The notes: a model not told the origin generated them from the letters alone. A DNA stretch of 64,000 bases from Grifola frondosa (GCA_001683735.1 LUGG01000025.1:620001-684000); one strand, 5' to 3'. Shown: positions 12,422 through 24,722, counted from the first letter of the stretch. Program-made: numbers and translations.

Positions 12422-14336
12422 ATGTCAGATGCCGGCGCTATTAGTGTCACTACTGCATCTGCAGTGAAGGACGCACCAGCTAGCACCTCAGACGCAATTC
12501 CCGTTGTGGAGGAGAACATCGTTGATGTGGAAGAAACGCCTATGCTGGACAAGAAGGCTTTAAGCATACTCCTCGTACAACATTTCTCCAAGTACGCTTT
12601 TGATTCTCGAAGCATCTCGGTATTCTATGTAACCAGATCATCGATATCAGCTCTTGGGGACTGCGTACCGCCGAATTCGCAGTGTACATTTTCCTGGTCA
12701 CTTTGTTTCCAGACACACTGCTTCCTGCCTCCATCTTTGGGTTTCTCACTACTGGTACATCTACAGTCCTGTCTGGCTGGGCAGGCCACCAAGTGGATGT
12801 TCGCCACAACCTGCGTCTCGTTCGAACGTGCATAATCATTATCAAATTTGCAGCATGCGGAGCATACGCTGCCTCACTCATATTGCTGTATCGACTTGGC
12901 TCTTTTTCTGCGCGCCCTTGGTCGTCTCCTCTTGCAGGAGGGATGTTTGCTGTCATCGTTATTTGTGGTTGTGTGCATACACTGGCTGGGGTCGCGATCT
13001 CTGTGGCGATTGAGCGGGATTGGGTGACGGTCATCTCTGGTGGTTCTTCTTCCCATTTGACTACTATCAACACGCACATGCGACGAATAGATCTGCTCTG
13101 CAAGCTCCTTGCGCCGTTGTTCGTTTCACTCCTGACGGCAGCGGCGTCATACAAATTTGCTGCTTATTTCCTATGCGGAGTTGAGATCGTGTGTATGGCC
13201 TTTGAGCTGCCTTGTATGTCTTTATTGTCAACGTTTCAAACCTATTGATTTATATTCACGCTCACAAGGGATCGCAATCGTCTATCGCCGGTTTCCAGCT
13301 CTTATAGACGCTCAGAAATCAAAGGAATCATCAGCGCAGCAGCGCCGGGAGGAACATAGAACCACAGAACGACACCCCGCCGTGCTACTGAGTTCCCTGC
13401 GAATCAGATTGGGAGCTGGGATCAAGAGGACCGTTATAGACTGGAAAGAATTCTCCCACCAGCCCATCTTCCTATCGTCTCTCGCCATCTCTTGTTTGTA
13501 CCTCACTGTTCTCAGTTTTGACGGCACTATGTTGAGCTATCTCAAATCTGAGACGTATAGCGATCCGTTCCTTGCCGGGATGCGCGGTCTTAATGTCGTG
13601 GCGGGGCTTGCGGGGACTTTAGCCATGCCCGTTATGGAGCGAAAGCTGGGTCTGGTCCGCGCAGGGAACTGGAGCATCTGGTGGGTCCATACTCCAGACC
13701 GAATACTATTCAAATGCCACTAACATCTGATGCCTAGGTCAGAAGTGCTATGTTTGCTTCCCGTGGTCATCGCCTTCTACGTCGGCGCGCCTCAAGAAGG
13801 TAACCGTGCTCCGGCATGGAACGCTGCGCTGCTGTTCGGAGGTCAGTCTGATTTCTGATTTGGGATGAGCAGATGAACGGAAGATGATGTTCTCGCGCCG
13901 CAGGAATGATGCTGTCTCGGGTCGGGTTGTGGGCATTCGATCTGTGCCAGCTCAAGGAACTGCAGATAGCACTCGCCGAACATCCACGGAGAAACTCTCT
14001 GTACGACATCTTTTGTTGATCCTTGTTTGATCCTGGATTGACAGTTGTGGTTCATCACATAGAACAGGCCTGCAGTACTCGCTGCAAAGTGTTGCGGATA
14101 TGATCAAAGTATGCGGAGTTTGTATTACTTCTTGTGGCTACTGATGTGTCTTGCAGTACATCCTCACGATGGTCCTCTCCCGGCCGTCTCAGTTCAAGTA
14201 CGCTGCACTCACGTCATTCGTGAGCGTTGTGTTAGGCGCCTTAACATATCTGGCGTATGTGAGGAAGGAGCGTGGGCATATTCTTCATCACGATATTGGC
14301 GATATGATCCCTCTATTAAAAAGAAAGACCGGGTAA
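12422..14336 (+). CDS. Ferroportin-type iron exporter (SLC40)
   Basis: A multipass membrane transporter of the ferroportin family, which exports Fe(II) from the cytosol; in fungi it may act at the plasma or an organelle membrane. The start at 12422 (MSDAGAISVTTA) gives an acidic tail before the first helix (KKALSILLVQHFS). A GTACGC...ATCAG intron joins this to SWGLRTAEFAVYIFLVTLFP, followed by family residues TLLPASIFGFLTTG and VLSGWAGHQVDVRHN. Later exons carry SSLAISCLYLTVLSFDGTML, GMRGLNVVAGLAGTLAMPV, MMLSRVGLWAFDLCQLKELQ and a C-terminal YILTMVLSRPSQFKYAALTS helix before the stop at 14334-14336. Introns fall near 13213, 13680-13738, 13841-13903, 14000 and 14110. About 500 residues, usual for the family. 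An upstream in-frame Met at 12317 is possible but less fitting. Confidence 0.88.
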
Positions 14337-14776
14337 TGCATCTTCCAAAACCTTGCTTCACTTTTCTGCGATGAACGCACCGCGCAACACGTGATAGACC
14401 GATGTCTAGTATGCACATGAGCCACCGTGGCAGCATATGTGTCCATAACATGAAGAACTGAGATAATGAGACCATCCTCGGATCTTTATTTCGATTATAA
14501 TTCTCTTGGTGCTATATATGTGGCTCCAATGGCTATGCGGATAATCATAGGGTGTTCTGTATACAACGACCGATGCACGCATGCTTTCGCTCAGCTGCTA
14601 CCGGATAGTACCTTCGGATTTTCCTCAATTCTCCTTGGTATATCACATGGCAGCAGGACATAATGGTGAGTCGTCCCGCCGCGGTCCGTCTATTGGAGAA
14701 GTTCTGATCTTGCAACTCAGCGTCGGTATAAGATGGTACGGGTGGACTGACATGTACTGCCCTTCTGTGGAGCGAT
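14337..14776. other. Intergenic, likely GH79 promoter
   Basis: About 440 nt between the ferroportin stop and the GH79 start, with no conserved coding signal. It presumably holds the ferroportin terminator and the GH79 promoter. Confidence 0.4.
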
Positions 14777-16536
14777 ATGCGCTTGCTGTACGTTGTCGTG
14801 CTTCACTGGCTATGGCGTGTAAGTGCTGTTGCTGTACCATCTAGCCCTCCGTCTTCGGCTGCCGCGCTGGACCCATCGCTCTTGAGTGTGTCGATTGAAT
14901 TCTTTGCGTTCCCCGGGTATACGGAGATCCCGGCCACGAACAACTGCCTTGCGAACATTGCGTCCCTGCGCGGCGCGCAGCCCGCGATACGTATTGGAGG
15001 CACCACCCAGTGAGTATAGTTGTTCTCTCATACATCTAATTCACTGCTCATAGTTCTACAGGGATCGCGCGACGTACGATGCGAGTCTCACCTCTCCTGT
15101 AAACTAAACCGTCGCTTCTCCTGCGGACGCACCAACCACCCTCACGTATGGTCCGTCCTTCTTCACCCTTGCCTCCCAGATGAAGGGGAGCGTGACGGTG
15201 GGCCTCAACCGTCAGCTCAATAATGAATCGAACTCGCTCGCCGCTGCGACACAGGCAAAAAAAGGGATGTCGAATTTGTTTGCCATCGAGCTCGGAAATG
15301 AGCCTGATCGTGCGTCATGCGTACCTGAATATGGACCACCCCGTTTATATTGAACACTATCCTTTCTTCATTAGTTTACTCTGGAAGCTCTCCTATTGCT
15401 TCGGGCACGGGGTGGAGTCAGACCATTGATGCGACGAGCGAGAAAAATTGGTTCTCAGTGTTCGCTCCGACCGTACGTCGCACTGCACTTGCGAACGAGT
15501 CTCTTTCAACATATACATTACTAGATCGGAAACATCTTCCAGGGTGCGGTGTATTTGTCGTGGAGTACTCAGCCACTCTTGAGTGGTCTCGGCAGCGCGC
15601 TCAGCGCAGTCAAGTCTATCTCGAGGCATTCATACCCGCAATCCGCTTGCGGAGGTGCAAGCACGAACCTGACGAGTCTTATGAGTCACTCGTAAGATAC
15701 TCTCATATTTTCCCACAATGAACACCCTTTGATAACGTTCCAGTGGTATAGTTTCGTATACCAGCCAGTATAAATCGGAGGCTACTGCAGCTCATGCTGC
15801 TGGAAAGAAATTCTTCTTCGGAGAAACAAATTCTGGTGAGCGCTTTTCCGCGCCACCACTGTGGGTATTTATATGCTATTATTTCAGCTACATGTGGAGG
15901 TGGCGGAATCAGTCCGACTTTCGGTGCGGGCCTCTGGATTCTCGACTACGTCATACAAGGTGCTCTCAACGGAGCTGACCGACTGTATTTTCATCACGGA
16001 ACAATCGGGAATTGTGTAAGTCATGCCTAGGCCCGCTGAGTCTCTCCATGTATGTAAGTAACTAACGAGAATATATCTAGGCATATTGCTGGTGGGGACA
16101 AGACGCGGTCTACTCACCATATTATGGTGCTGCTTTTCTGTCGGAGTTTATCGGCACAGACGGCGTCAAAGTCGCCATGCTGGATGATGGCACGAGCGCC
16201 ATCGCAGTGTACGCGGTGTACTCGTCATCGAATGTCCCCGTGCGCCTGCTCGTGATCAACACGAATTACTTTGATGGGACGGGGACGCGTTCGACTGCCT
16301 CGGTGTCCCTGACCGGTCTCTCTACCGCCAGCGGAACGAAGCAGACGAAGAGGCTTACAGCGCCTAGTGCTACGTCGCGGGTAGATGAGGGCGCTGCGGT
16401 TACGATCGGCGGTGGCGGAATGTTCGACAACAATTGCTTGAAGACCGGAAAGGAGAGCACTGAAACGGTTTCAGTCAGTGAAAATGCGATGTCGGTGTCT
16501 GTGCAAGCCTCGGAGGCACTGATTGTGTTCTTGTAA
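14777..16536 (+). pseudogene. GH79 glycoside hydrolase (beta-glucuronidase-like), in-frame stop
   Basis: A secreted glycoside hydrolase family 79 protein of the fungal beta-glucuronidase type, expected to remove glucuronic acid from arabinogalactan or related polysaccharides. The start at 14777 gives a signal peptide (MRLLYVVVLHWLWRVSAVA). Then come SLLSVSIEFFAFPGY, PAIRIGGTTQ, the acid/base exon ending IELGNEPD (continued by LYSGSS after an intron at about 15311-15372), and the nucleophile exon FFGETNS. After these come FGAGLWILDYVIQGALNGAD and a C-terminal beta-rich domain. In exon 2 the frame reads ...SLTSPVN-stop-TVASPADAP with TAA at about 15112-15114, where relatives normally carry an aromatic residue (recalled, most often Tyr). 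Coding bias and the active-site glutamates on both sides are intact. The allele looks recently inactivated, or there is a base error. Treating the stop as part of an intron would remove conserved sequence. Confidence 0.78.
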
Positions 16537-16846
16537 CTTTGTATTTTGTGTCGAAATTCTGCACCAAATCTCGATTACGCTTGAAACCATTCACATTGTC
16601 GATGTCGGGAGTGCCTGCCGATAACATAATTGTTCACCGCCGGTAAGAAAAGTTGGAAGGGCCCAAGCTGGCCCAAGAAGGACCGGTTTTCTACGGTTTC
16701 CCGGTTCGATATAAATCTTGGATGGATCTTTTATTTCCCACGTGGTGCCCCGATCGAAGCTAACTTACCCCGTCGACGTTGGCAAGACTTGAGCTTCGTC
16801 CCTTTAACCCTCCGCCATCGTCTTCCTCTTCCCTGTTCCATTCGCT
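16537..16846. other. Short intergenic region before transcription factor
   Basis: About 310 nt with no ORF of note. Its second half is pyrimidine-rich (CTTCGTCC, TCTTCCTCTTCCC) just before the start codon, as is common in fungal promoters. Confidence 0.4.
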
Positions 16847-19781
16847 ATGGATGCTAGTTCCAACAACCTTCAAACCGTCGAACATGACTTTTCCCAGCCT
16901 TCATCATCTACCAAGATTGAACCCGTGCCGCCCATGATAGAGCTTACTAAAGACGGGAACGTCTCCAAAATGCGCCTTCACAAGGGCAATGTCCCCTCTC
17001 TTCCTCAAACCAAACTATGTCCTATCTGCCCTGCCAAATTCACACGGACGACCCACTTGAACCGCCATTTGCGAACTCGTGAGTAGCGATCATCGCTTCC
17101 CGATGGAGGAATCATGACTTTTGCGGCAGATACGAACGAAAGGTTGCATGAATGTGATGTGAGGTGTATCCTGTCTGTTTGAATCACTGGGGTAACATTT
17201 CGCAGAGATGTCATTCCCAGTTCACTCGGAGTGATCTCCTCACTCGGCATAAGCGTAGCTGCGGTGATTCGTGAGTCTTCGTCCTTTAGATCTTCTCGTC
17301 CCTTTCCTGCCGATTCTGCCGATTTTGCCTCCGTTCATAGAACGAAGGTCCCCCCTCCCTATGCTGTCTGTGACAGTTTCGAATTTCATTCTGAGATCGA
17401 ACTCCTCCTTGAATCCTTTTCCCGCCATCACTTCGTCATCGCCACATGTCATGGACCTCCTGACCATTCTTCAGATCTAGCGTAAATCGATCCCGGCGTA
17501 AATCTTGCAAAGGCTGCGCGGACTCCAAAGTCAAGTGCGACCTGCAGCATCCTTGTTCGAAGTGCAAGGCTCGAAACCGGGAATGCATCTATGTTACCGG
17601 TCCCACCGCCGTGTCCACTCGACGTGCTTCTACGTCCCAAACTATGGAATCAGACGAGCAGAAACATGAAGTGGACTTTTCTATAGCATCCAGCTCCCGT
17701 CATCCACCACCGCACACATCTCACGACGATGTCCCGCATCAAACCGATCATTCACACTCACCAGCTTCCGCTTCAACACCTGAAGCTGCAAGTGACAAGT
17801 GTAACACTGATTCCCCTTCTTCATCTTCAGCAATCCACGCGGAAACTGTCTATCCCTCGACTGATAATACGGTTATTGCCGAAGCCAAACTATCTCAACG
17901 AGCTTTTCTCGACATGTTTGACGACCTCTTCGACAATATCTTTACTTCGAATTGGCAGCGGCAACAGTTGGTTGGATATACTCCCGACCCACTGTGGAAT
18001 CCACGGATATCATAATCGACCGCCTGGAATCTACCAGCATAGGCTCGTCTCCGGAGCCAACATTCCCATTCCCCACAGACCCAGTGGAAGTGCCACACGG
18101 GTCTCTGCCACTAGATTTCCAAAGGCCCGAGGCCTATGCTCCATCTGCCAACAGTCCGACCGCGACAGGGCCTTCCGAGACCGGTTGGCCAGTTGCGCCT
18201 AGTGCCCCTCCAGCACCCTCCCCGCAGTGCTTCATCATTACCGTATGTGTCATTGCACCGCCACGTCCGTTATTTGACGGCTGATCAACTACTTTTGGTC
18301 GCATGTTCCTGAACCTTGTACCTGATATGTGGGGTAACCATCAGTTTGCCTTTTCTTCGGTGCGTACCTCGAGAATATGCCTATCGTTCACGTTGCCACG
18401 TTCGAGGCGCAACGGTTACCTCCGATCCTTCTGTCGGCGATGCGGGCTTGTGGCGCGTTGTACGTGCGGACCCAGACTGCGATTCACTTCATCGACTCGA
18501 CACTCGCCTCGGCAAGAGATGAGTTGATCGCCGAGTTTGTAAGTGTGGAGCTGTGGCCGGCGATGGCAGCACCATAGAATGCTCACGTGTATTCTGTACA
18601 GGCCAAGACTCCCACAGACTACGAGCATCTAGTGCACCTAACATTGACAATCAGTCTTCTGCAAACGATTGGTTTGTTCCACCGATCGCCTGAACAACGT
18701 GCGGCATCGAATGTCTACCACGGAATGATTGTCATGGTACGATTTTTCATCATGTCTGTGATCGATGATGTCGCTGAAGTTGACATCAACAGATGATTCG
18801 CATGAGCGGTTTCATTGAGAGGACTGTCAATTGGGAGGTTCCCAATGTCAACGTCATGGAACCCTTGTCCGTAGAGTCAGCGTGGCGTGAATGGATCATT
18901 CACGAAACGGGGAAACGGTGAAAATCCTCATTGTGCTCCATTGTCATCCATTGCTAATATAATTTTCTTTGTTACAGAGCATTGTGGATATGTTATCTGC
19001 ATGACTGCTGCCACACGATCTACTTCAACTTGCGTGCCACATTCTTGACGAAGGAGTTCAACCTCGGTCTTCCATGCGAAGATGGTCTATGGGCAGCGAG
19101 ATCGGCGAGTGACTGGTCGATGGTTTTGCAAACACCATCTCCCTATGGGTCCACGACAGATCGGCTCTGCGGAACCTATCTCCAGCCACTGTACGCCAGA
19201 TTCACTGAGATAGGCCCGGAGTTATCTCCCCCATTCATCTGCAATCCTTTCTCGCATTTAATCCTGATCCACGCCATCATGCGCATCCTGTTCGAAGAAT
19301 ATCTCGAGGACCGACTACCCGACGGCGGCGCAGGCGGCACCCCGAGCGTGCATGAGGTTCGCGCGCACGAAGTGAGCCAGGAGCGCATCCTCACGCTGCA
19401 AGTGATGCTGCACCACTGGCTACAGAGCTGGATGAACTCGCCAGAGTCGCCCGCGCCGCGCCAGACTACACGCCGCCCTTCATCACCAATGCGCTGCCAT
19501 TCTATTGGTTGGCACAGGTCGGCATCCTTGCGTACCAGCATGGCCTGCCCCCGTTCAGCATAGACGCGACTTATATTCTTTCGGGCGAGGCGAAGTTCCG
19601 CCTAATGAAGAAGTGGGAGAAGCACATCCGTACGTTCCTGAAGACCGGCGAGCAGGCGCCGACGATGTTCTGGGATGAAGTCATGAAGACCCGGATCCAG
19701 AGCTGGCAGGAGGAGATGGCGGCGAATGGCGTCGGGACGGCGCACTCCGAGAATCTCCTCGGGTTCTTCCCGGAAACATGA
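16847..19781 (+). CDS. Transcription factor with C2H2 fingers plus Zn2Cys6 cluster
   Basis: A nuclear DNA-binding regulator. After about 60 residues a first C2H2 finger (CPICPAKFTRTTHLNRHLRT, completed across an intron) is followed by a second, atypical C2HC finger (CDRCHSQFTRSDLLTRHKRSC). After an intron comes a Zn2Cys6 cluster (CKGCADSKVKCDLQHPCSKC plus the sixth Cys in NREC). A Ser/His/Pro-rich linker follows. The C-terminal half matches the fungal-specific transcription factor domain: MPIVHVATFEAQRLPPILLS, MRACGALYVRT, LLQTIGLFH, ALWICYLHDCCHTIYFNLRA, SHLILIHAIMRILFEEY, LQVMLHHWLQSWMNSPES, ALPFYWLAQVGILAYQHGLP. Introns lie near 17082, 17160, 17275-17490, 18535-18602, 18737-18793 and 18918-18978. 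One frame break at about 19450-19460 is cured by one C, and a linker near 17960-18310 is not resolved. The target genes are unknown. Confidence 0.8.
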
Positions 19782-20590
19782 GGCAATTTGTAACAGTTTC
19801 ACTGGTGGTTTGCTAGAGCTCGCTCTTGTGGAGTTCTTGCGGAAGTTGCTTGCTGATAGGTCAGCAGTGTAAACATATTTTTCCTTCCTACTCGTGGTGG
19901 TTGTTTGTATGATATTGGCTGACCTGTGCTTCCCTCAGATTATATTATAATTCTAGGTCCTGTGGATCCGATGTTGAGCGTGGAATACCTATTAGGTAAA
20001 GATTAGAGGTGACCGCGAGAGACGAGCATCGTGATCAAAATATTCGTCCCCTTGTGACTTCTCGACTATATTAACGAGTGAATTATCGGAGGCCGCATGA
20101 GGGGCATGCGAAATGCGAAATTCCTCCCGTGACAATTGAGCATGTAGTGTGAGTAGACTTTCACCAATATGGAATATAAGGCGCTGAAGAAGACGATGGC
20201 TATGGAACAGGAACCTGTCAGGCATTATCGGCTGAGTCTACCATCGTGTGAAGTTGCCTTGCCCGAGCATCCGAGCAACCTTTATCTCCTTGCTTGGGAC
20301 TACAGCGCCATTCGGCAAGTCATTCGTTGGCTTCTTATTCATTGTGGCGTTTTCTAGAAAATGAAGTAGCGAGCTGCTTTGGATGAAGCTGCAGCACAGG
20401 CCGTACAGGTTTATCCTCGATAATCAATCTGGCGATGCACGCAGGATAAAACACCGGCAGCCAAACCTTGTTTTGCTAACAACTTCTGGAGTATTCGCGC
20501 GAGCGCTTTGATATAAATGGTCTGCCTGAGAGGCTGAGGTCTCGAGATCTCAACGCTCAACTCTCAGCTTCACCTTTTAATTCTTGTGCA
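19782..20590. other. Intergenic, no supported gene
   Basis: About 800 nt between two plus-strand genes. A 62-codon ORF at 20169-20357 has no recognisable domain, no splice partner and no coding bias that I can judge. Otherwise empty. Confidence 0.4.
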
Positions 20591-22949
20591 ATGTCCGTGC
20601 TGTTTCCTTCCCGTCAGATGCATGTACTCCCCCAAGCCACTGGGATTCCCGATCGGACGTCGGTGGGTTCCATCACAGTACTACATGTTAATTAATCTCA
20701 CAACTGTGACGACTATAGCATTCGGGTCCTTTCAAAACTCAAAAGGTGGATGACGAGGTGAGTTGCTCCTTATCACTATATCGATCATTCACTCAGACTT
20801 GCAATTGTCCACTGTAGAATACACCGCCATGCCCTAAACGAGACGGGGAGGATACAGCTTCTGCGTGGTCGAGGTGTGCTGGCGTTCTGAGCGACTACGA
20901 CCGATCTCTGGTTCAGGGATGGAAGGAAGAGATTGATATGCTCCTCGTATTTGTCAGTTCATAATTCTCTTAGGACAGTATCGCGATCTTGACGATTCTT
21001 CAAAAACAGGCGGGCCTGTTCTCCGCTGTCCTCACTGCATTCAATGTGCAATCGTACCAGATGTTGCAGCCCGACCCCACTGATACACCAGTGGCTCTCT
21101 TGGCGCAGATATCTGCGCAACTCAATAGCTTCGCGATCAGCACGGCCTTCGTAAACTCCACACACCCAATTTCATCCACGTCCAATCCCGGTTCCACCTT
21201 CCAAGCAGCGCCCTTCGCTGTTCGCGTCAACGTTATGTGGTTTGCTAGCCTAATCTGCAGCCTCGCCGCGGCATCTATCGCCATTATGGTGAAACAGTGG
21301 ATCAACCAGTTCACTCATGGGCTCGTTGGTGCATCGCTCTCTCACGAGACTGCTCGTCTTCGGCAATACCGCTATGACAGTCTTGTGAAGTGGCGAGTGT
21401 TCGAAATAATGACACTCCTACCTCTCCTCCTGCAGATCGCTCTCGCCTTGTTTCTCGTCGGCCTTCTGGATCTGCTCTGGAACTTGCATCCAACTGTTGC
21501 CATCGTCTCGACAGTACTCGTGGTGATACTGCTGCTGTTCTCTGTCATCACGATCGTACTTCCCGCCTTCTCCCAGACTGCTTTTACAAGTCGCCGCAAG
21601 CACTCGGTATCTTCTTGCTCGTGCAAGGAGTATTGCGGGTGTATCGAGCATCGTGCCGCCTTATATATTCCGTCCTCGTTCAAGACTGGGTGTCGTCGCT
21701 TGCATCGCGGATGAACGGCCACTGGGATGATTATCTGTCCGCACTCCGCAGGTGTTCCGTTGGGTACGCCTACTGCAGCTGGAGGACCGCGAAAGAGATG
21801 TCTGTGCGAGATGAAGGGTCCGTCCTTGATCAGCACCTGTTAGTAGCAGCCGACGCGATCACCATGGACGACGACTTCCTCGAAAACACAGTCGAACCCT
21901 GCTTCCACACCATAGCACCCGAAGTCGCGGTACCCTGCTACTACGATATGCTCCTGAACCGCGCGGACCGCCTCGATGCGCTGGTCGAGACGTGGACACA
22001 CGACCGCGGCACCAAATCTGTGAACGCGGTCCTGCGGCTCACCCTCTGTCTTCTGGAGAAACTGGTCGCGGGCGGGGACGACTATGTTGAGAACCAGTTG
22101 CGCATCCTCACGCTATCGTGGACGCTGTGGTCCCGGGTGGGCACCGTCGAGTCGGCGTACCCGGTGACGGCGAGGTTCCTGAATCGCGTTGCGACGATGT
22201 TCATGAACCAGGCCGATGACAGAAGTATCATCGCGTCCTACATTTTCTTCACCGTCATCAGGGAGCGCGATCTTGCCCCTATCGGGCGTGACGGTTCGTC
22301 CATCGTCCATTTGCATTTTCACGATACTCGGACTCACATATACCTGTTGTGCAGTTCTGCGAACGACTACCTCGCTGATCACACATCTCCCGGAAGACGA
22401 CGCTGGGATCGAGATCTTTCTGAAGGTCTGCGAAGTGGCGCTTCACGCTGCGACCTCCGCACGCCCAACTCGGGGACGACGATGAAGAGGCACGCGAGCT
22501 CGTCGGGAGGTCCTCTCCTCTCTCCGGCAGTTCTCGAGACTCCACTGTGGGCAGCGTACCCCGCAGACGATTTCATGCGGCAATGGCGGACATCGGCAAC
22601 AGGTCCTCGTACTGGTGCGGCACTTCCCCGGGCTCATCGCGGCGCCGGAAGCCCACCGCCGCCGTGATTGTCGGGGTGATGACGGAGAAGATCGTCCAAC
22701 TGAGCGACCGTGACCGCTCTTTCCTCGGACGGTGCTGTGCCCCCTGTTACGACCGTTATTGCAGACCTGTCGGTGTTGGCGGGCATCCCGGTCGCGAAGG
22801 ACCCGCCTCGCGCATTCGCGATTCCAGGTGTGTCTGATCCTAGAACTGCATGGGATACAGATACTAATTTTGACACAGAATTCGGACGCGGCGGAGACTT
22901 GGATTCAGACCTACCACGAAATCAGCCACTTCACCGAGCGACCGCATAG
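20591..22949 (+). CDS. DUF6535 membrane protein, copy 1 (frame interrupted)
   Basis: Membrane protein of the Agaricomycete DUF6535 family; function unknown. Small first exons (20591-20663, 20719-20758) lead to the family signature WSRCAGVLSDYDRSLVQGWK, EEIDMLLVF and, after an intron, AGLFSAVLTAFNVQSYQ. Four hydrophobic segments follow: the AGLFSAV segment, VNVMWFASLICSLAAASIAI, LLPLLLQIALALFLVGLLDL and VAIVSTVLVVILLLFSVITI. A soluble helical C-terminal half contains MDDDFLENTVEPCFHTIAPE. Compared with copy 2 at 54.8-56.8 kb, the frame breaks at 21572-21574 (CCC where the aligned frame needs one more base) and several more times after about 22280, mostly at G/C runs. The 3' limit at 22949 is a best guess. 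It is either a real gene with run-length errors or a copy in early decay. Confidence 0.62.
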
Positions 22950-23228
22950 CATCCCATGTGATCGTTCTCTTCTTATACAGTTGTGTTACATCCAAAATAG
23001 GATGATGCACTGGTCATGGTACGCTGTCACTGCCGATGGACGTAGGGGCGAAAGGTTGGCTAAACGACTATGGGAGAATGACTTCCAATGCCACACAACC
23101 TTATAGCACTAGATCTACTTTTGAACATGCTGCTATGGACAAATTCTCTCATAGAATCTATTAGATAAAACTAGATAATATAGTACAACCGAACGCCTGG
23201 CGAGACACAAAACATATGTTATCGATCA

Positions 23229-24722
23229 CTAATATCTAGCGGCACCATCACGCTGCAGCCCAACGCACACGTTGACCCAACCATCCGCGCCCGCCATGCA
23301 TGCACCAAGCCAAGCCATTTCCGTATCGTGAGGTGCCGGCACGCCCTGGATGAATGCGCATGCGAGGTTACTCTGCCCAGACTCGGGGGACGGGAAGAGG
23401 AGCGGTAGGCGCGTGGTGAGGAACCGCGCGAGCGTGTGCGTCGAGCCTGGGCGTAGGTCGGGTCTTAGCGGGCGCACGGAATGATCAGAGGCGCGAGAAG
23501 GGAGCGTACCGTCCTCAAGGATGGGGGAACGAGGTCCTGCAGCACGGGCCCCTCTGGGAGGTAGATGCGCACGGGCACGCTGCGCACGTTATACGCACCG
23601 TCGCGATCGGGCCCGCCGTTTGTGCTCGGGTCGGCGGACGGTGGGCGCGTGTGCATCGACGTTGAGGACGGTGGCGGTGGCGGAGATTGCGAGCGCGTGG
23701 GCGTGGTAGTGGGCGTAACCTTCGACGCCACACGCCAGTACTCGTCAAAGTTATCTGGGAACAGCGTGTGTGTGACGAGATACGCGGAAAGTGGAAAGTG
23801 AGGACCCACGCTCTTTGATGCCTTCCCAGAGTCCGTCTTGCTCTGCCTTGCGGAGACCGGTCATGCGCTTCGTGTTTCCCCACCTAATGAAGTCGGCTTC
23901 CTTCATTTGTCCCATGAACGCCTGCTTGCATGATTCCGCGCTCGGAGATAGCAGAAGCTTGTCGGTGGGCGGTGAAGCGAGATGAAGGATCAGTCGCAAT
24001 GGGGTCACTTGGGACGAGGATGCGGACTGCTTGGTGGAAAGCGATATGGAGTGATTGTCATAGAGGAGGCCGATTGGCCAATGCCTGTCGATGCGTTAGC
24101 GCAAGCGAGCTACCAACACGCGTATCGCAAATACGGGGTCTCGGCTTATTTCGGTCGTATGAATGTGCAGCTGAGAATAGAGCAGGCAGCACAGCCAAGC
24201 TATAGGCTCATGTTCACGGATACATAATGACCAGAATAGAATTACGGCCCTGTTGGCTGTCCCGGATGACTGTACAGCCGACCATCAACAGGACTGACAT
24301 GCGGGTAGCCAGAAGTTGGCCGCAAGTCAACCCAGATGAATGAAAGAAAGCGGAACACAGGCATGGACCTGTTTACGTCCGGGTAGCAGGAGGTGCAGCA
24401 ACGCGAGACTCACCACTTGAGCAAGCTCCCTTCCTCGCTCTCGAACCACCACTCCTCCTCCTTGAGCACGCGCGCCGCCGCCTCATCGAAGACGACATCC
24501 ATAAGGAACCGCTTGATCTCGGGCACGAGCAGGGGAGGTAGCTAACGCGTGGTGCCTGGATGTAGTAGCACTCGAGCCCGCGATCGCTGTTCGCCGGGAG
24601 CTCCTTGGGGTCGACGCGGACCTCGAGGGGGCGGTACCTTCCCATGTGAGGCGACGGAAGAGGGTGGTAGAGGCAGGGGTGGAGAAGGCGGAGGGGGAAT
24701 GGCGGGGTGCGTAGGTAGACAT
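23229..24722 (-). CDS. ATG5: Autophagy protein ATG5
   Basis: ATG5, which is conjugated to ATG12 and with ATG16 forms the E3-like complex that lipidates ATG8 on the phagophore. The start at 24722 (MSTYAPRHSP) precedes the N-terminal ubiquitin-like fold: LFRRLTWEGT, PLEVRVDPKELPANSDRGLE, CYYIQAPRVSYLP, VPEIKRFLMDVVFDEAAARV, EEWWFESEEGSLLKW. After a long intron (about 24410-24090) come HWPIGLLYDNHSIS and ADFIRWGNTKRMTGLRKAEQ; the loop before this should supply the ATG12-acceptor Lys. Then NFDEYWRVASKVT, VPVRIYLPEGPVLQDLVPP, RLPLLFP, AFIQGVPAP and the hallmark LGACMAGADGWVNVCV. Three frame breaks (24627-24631, 24532-24535, 23523-23527) all sit in G/C runs one base short. An essential, otherwise perfect gene argues for sequence error. 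Confidence 0.9.

Noticed and set aside
15106..15187. Reading the GH79 stop as part of an intron (GTAAAC...CCCAG)
   Set aside because: It would delete a stretch that looks conserved (TVASPADAP...GPSFFTLASQ), and the exon reads well through the stop.
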